A DNA stretch of 5,699 nt from the NCBI GenBank assembly GCA_030049955.1, contig JASIJX010000582.1, positions 1 to 5,699 on the forward strand, written 5' to 3'. Position 1 is the stretch's first letter. Each line of letters opens with the position of its first letter. A program made the position numbers and the translations under genes. A model generated the notes under the pieces. It was given only the letters and a program-made list of their open reading frames with translations. It did not search any database and was not told where the DNA came from. The DNA comes from Acidobacteriaceae bacterium. Lineage in GTDB: Bacteria; Acidobacteriota; Terriglobia; Terriglobales; Acidobacteriaceae. This document shows positions 4,652 to 5,699 of the stretch, one piece after another.

Positions 4652-5699
4652 CATCTGCTTTCTCGTTTCCACGTCGAAAATCGCCGGATCAGGCTCCTGG
4701 AAGAACGCCGCATGCAGCGAGCGCACCGCTTCGTCGGCATCGTCCTCGTCGATCATGAAGCTCATATTAATTTCGCTCGCGCCCTGCGAGATCATGCGCA
4801 CGTTAATGTGGCGGATGGCGCCGAATACCTGCGCAGCAATGCCGCTCTGTCCGCGGATATCCTCGCCCACCAGGCAAACCAGCGCCTTTTTGCCTTCGTA
4901 TTTCACATCGGCCAGCTTGCTTAGGTCGGCCGCAATCGCCGGCAACTGGCTATTTGAGTCGACCGTGAGCGAAACCGAAACCTCGCTGGTCGAAACCATG
5001 TCGACAGGGCACTTGTGCTTGTCGAAGACCTCGAAGATCTGGCGCAGGTAGCCATGCGTCATCAGCATGCGGCTTGCCACCAGGTCGATGATGCTCAGTT
5101 TCTTTTTTACGGCGATGGATTTGAACGGGCTCTTGCAGTGCGGCGCCAGCGAAACAATCCGCGTGCCTTCGCAGGATGCATTGAGGCTGTTGAGCACCAG
5201 CACAGGAATGTTCTTCTTCACTGCCGGTAGAATGGTGGCCGGGTGCAGCACCTTGGCGCCGAAGTAGGCCAGCTCGGCCGCTTCTTCAAAGCTGATGGTC
5301 TTCACGCGCAGCGCATCGGGGCACACGCGCGGGTCCGACGTCATGATGCCGTCCACATCAGTCCAGATCTCGATGGCTTCTGCGTTCACCGCGCCGCCGA
5401 CGATTGCGCCAGTAAAGTCAGATCCGCCGCGACCCAGCGTCGTCGTTAGTCCCGCTTCGTTCGACGCGATGAAGCCGCCCATCACCGGTACTTTGCCGTC
5501 GCCTACCAGCGGCAGAAGCTTTTCCGGCGCCTTGTGCTCGATGATCTCGTCCTGCGGAATCGCCTTTTGAAACTGCGAATCGGTGATGATGATCTCGCGC
5601 GCATCCACGTGCGCCGCGTGGATGCCGCGCTCACGAAAGGCCACCGCGACGATGCGGCTCGAAAGCCGTTCGCCGAAGCTCACGATCAGATCTGAGATG
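4637..5699 (-). CDS. lysC: Aspartate kinase, lysine-sensitive LysC type (5' end outside window)
   Basis: ATP-dependent phosphorylation of L-aspartate to aspartyl-4-phosphate, the first step towards lysine/DAP, threonine and methionine; cytoplasmic. The reading frame is open to the right edge, so the N-terminus with the expected KFGGTSV motif is missing. A GTG at 5683 is an internal valine (LIVSFGERLSS), not the start. About 353 residues are visible of roughly 450 usual. Counting from the first full codon (5698): SFGERLS at 7-13, GRGGSD at 89-94, WTDVDGI at 112-118, and FEEAAELAYFGAKVLHP at 137-153, all kinase-domain signatures. Two ACT domains follow (about 191-265 and 272-333). The first contains STSEVSVSL, close to TTSEVSVAL of E. 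coli LysC, which suggests inhibition by lysine (inference). It is monofunctional: no homoserine dehydrogenase domain follows. The last residues (MTVNS) and the TAA stop are encoded inside a heptamer repeat array. dapB lies 80 nt downstream. Confidence 0.96.
   Translation of the reverse strand, partial: ISDLIVSFGERLSSRIVAVAFRERGIHAAHVDAREIIITDSQFQKAIPQDEIIEHKAPEKLLPLVGDGKVPVMGGFIASNEAGLTTTLGRGGSDFTGAIVGGAVNAEAIEIWTDVDGIMTSDPRVCPDALRVKTISFEEAAELAYFGAKVLHPATILPAVKKNIPVLVLNSLNASCEGTRIVSLAPHCKSPFKSIAVKKKLSIIDLVASRMLMTHGYLRQIFEVFDKHKCPVDMVSTSEVSVSLTVDSNSQLPAIAADLSKLADVKYEGKKALVCLVGEDIRGQSGIAAQVFGAIRHINVRMISQGASEINMSFMIDEDDADEAVRSLHAAFFQEPDPAIFDVETRKQMTVNS

Noticed and set aside
5681..5683. GTG at 5683 as the true lysC start
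   Set aside because: The frame stays open to the edge, the LIVSFGERLSS context is internal in aspartate kinases, and the N-terminal KFGGTSV motif would be missing.

Overview
The window is a GC-rich chromosomal segment that most likely comes from an Acidobacteriota genome, probably a soil member of the Terriglobia type. The main evidence is a TIGR03435/DUF3738 'soil-associated' exported protein and a DUF4382 lipoprotein, two families I know mainly from that phylum. The assignment rests on family recognition, not on a search. All five supported genes lie on the minus strand, so the window is best read from right to left.

In transcription order, the right half carries lysine/diaminopimelate genes: lysC (aspartate kinase, its 5' end cut by the right edge), an 80-nt spacer made of heptameric repeats, dapB (short-form HTPA reductase), a GTG-started exported DUF3738 protein, and dapA (HTPA synthase). 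Together they supply steps 1, 3 and 4 of the aspartate-to-DAP route; asd (step 2) is not visible. The DUF3738 gene separates dapB from dapA with small gaps (20 and 42 nt), so it probably shares their transcript although it has no known role in the pathway. Residues suggest that lysine feedback acts on LysC (STSEVSV-type ACT site) and not on DapA, where three lysine-site residues known from E. coli are replaced. DapB appears to have an NADH-type cofactor pocket.

A 403-nt non-coding stretch (1611-2013) follows dapA. It holds an imperfect hairpin, a GC-rich stem with a T-rich tail that could end the dap transcript, and on the plus strand a promoter/RBS/ATG-like remnant leading to a five-codon ORF. 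After it comes a 483-aa lipoprotein with a DUF4382 domain and three beta-rich repeats. This gene ends before a strong 12-bp-stem terminator at 73-115. Positions 1-72 hold no supported gene.

The most unusual feature is the lysC-dapB junction. Two arrays of an ACAGNNN heptamer face each other, and one of them encodes the last residues and stop codon of LysC. The arrays can pair in the mRNA just ahead of dapB, which has no Shine-Dalgarno sequence. No wholly new system such as a defence locus, CRISPR array or transposon is visible.
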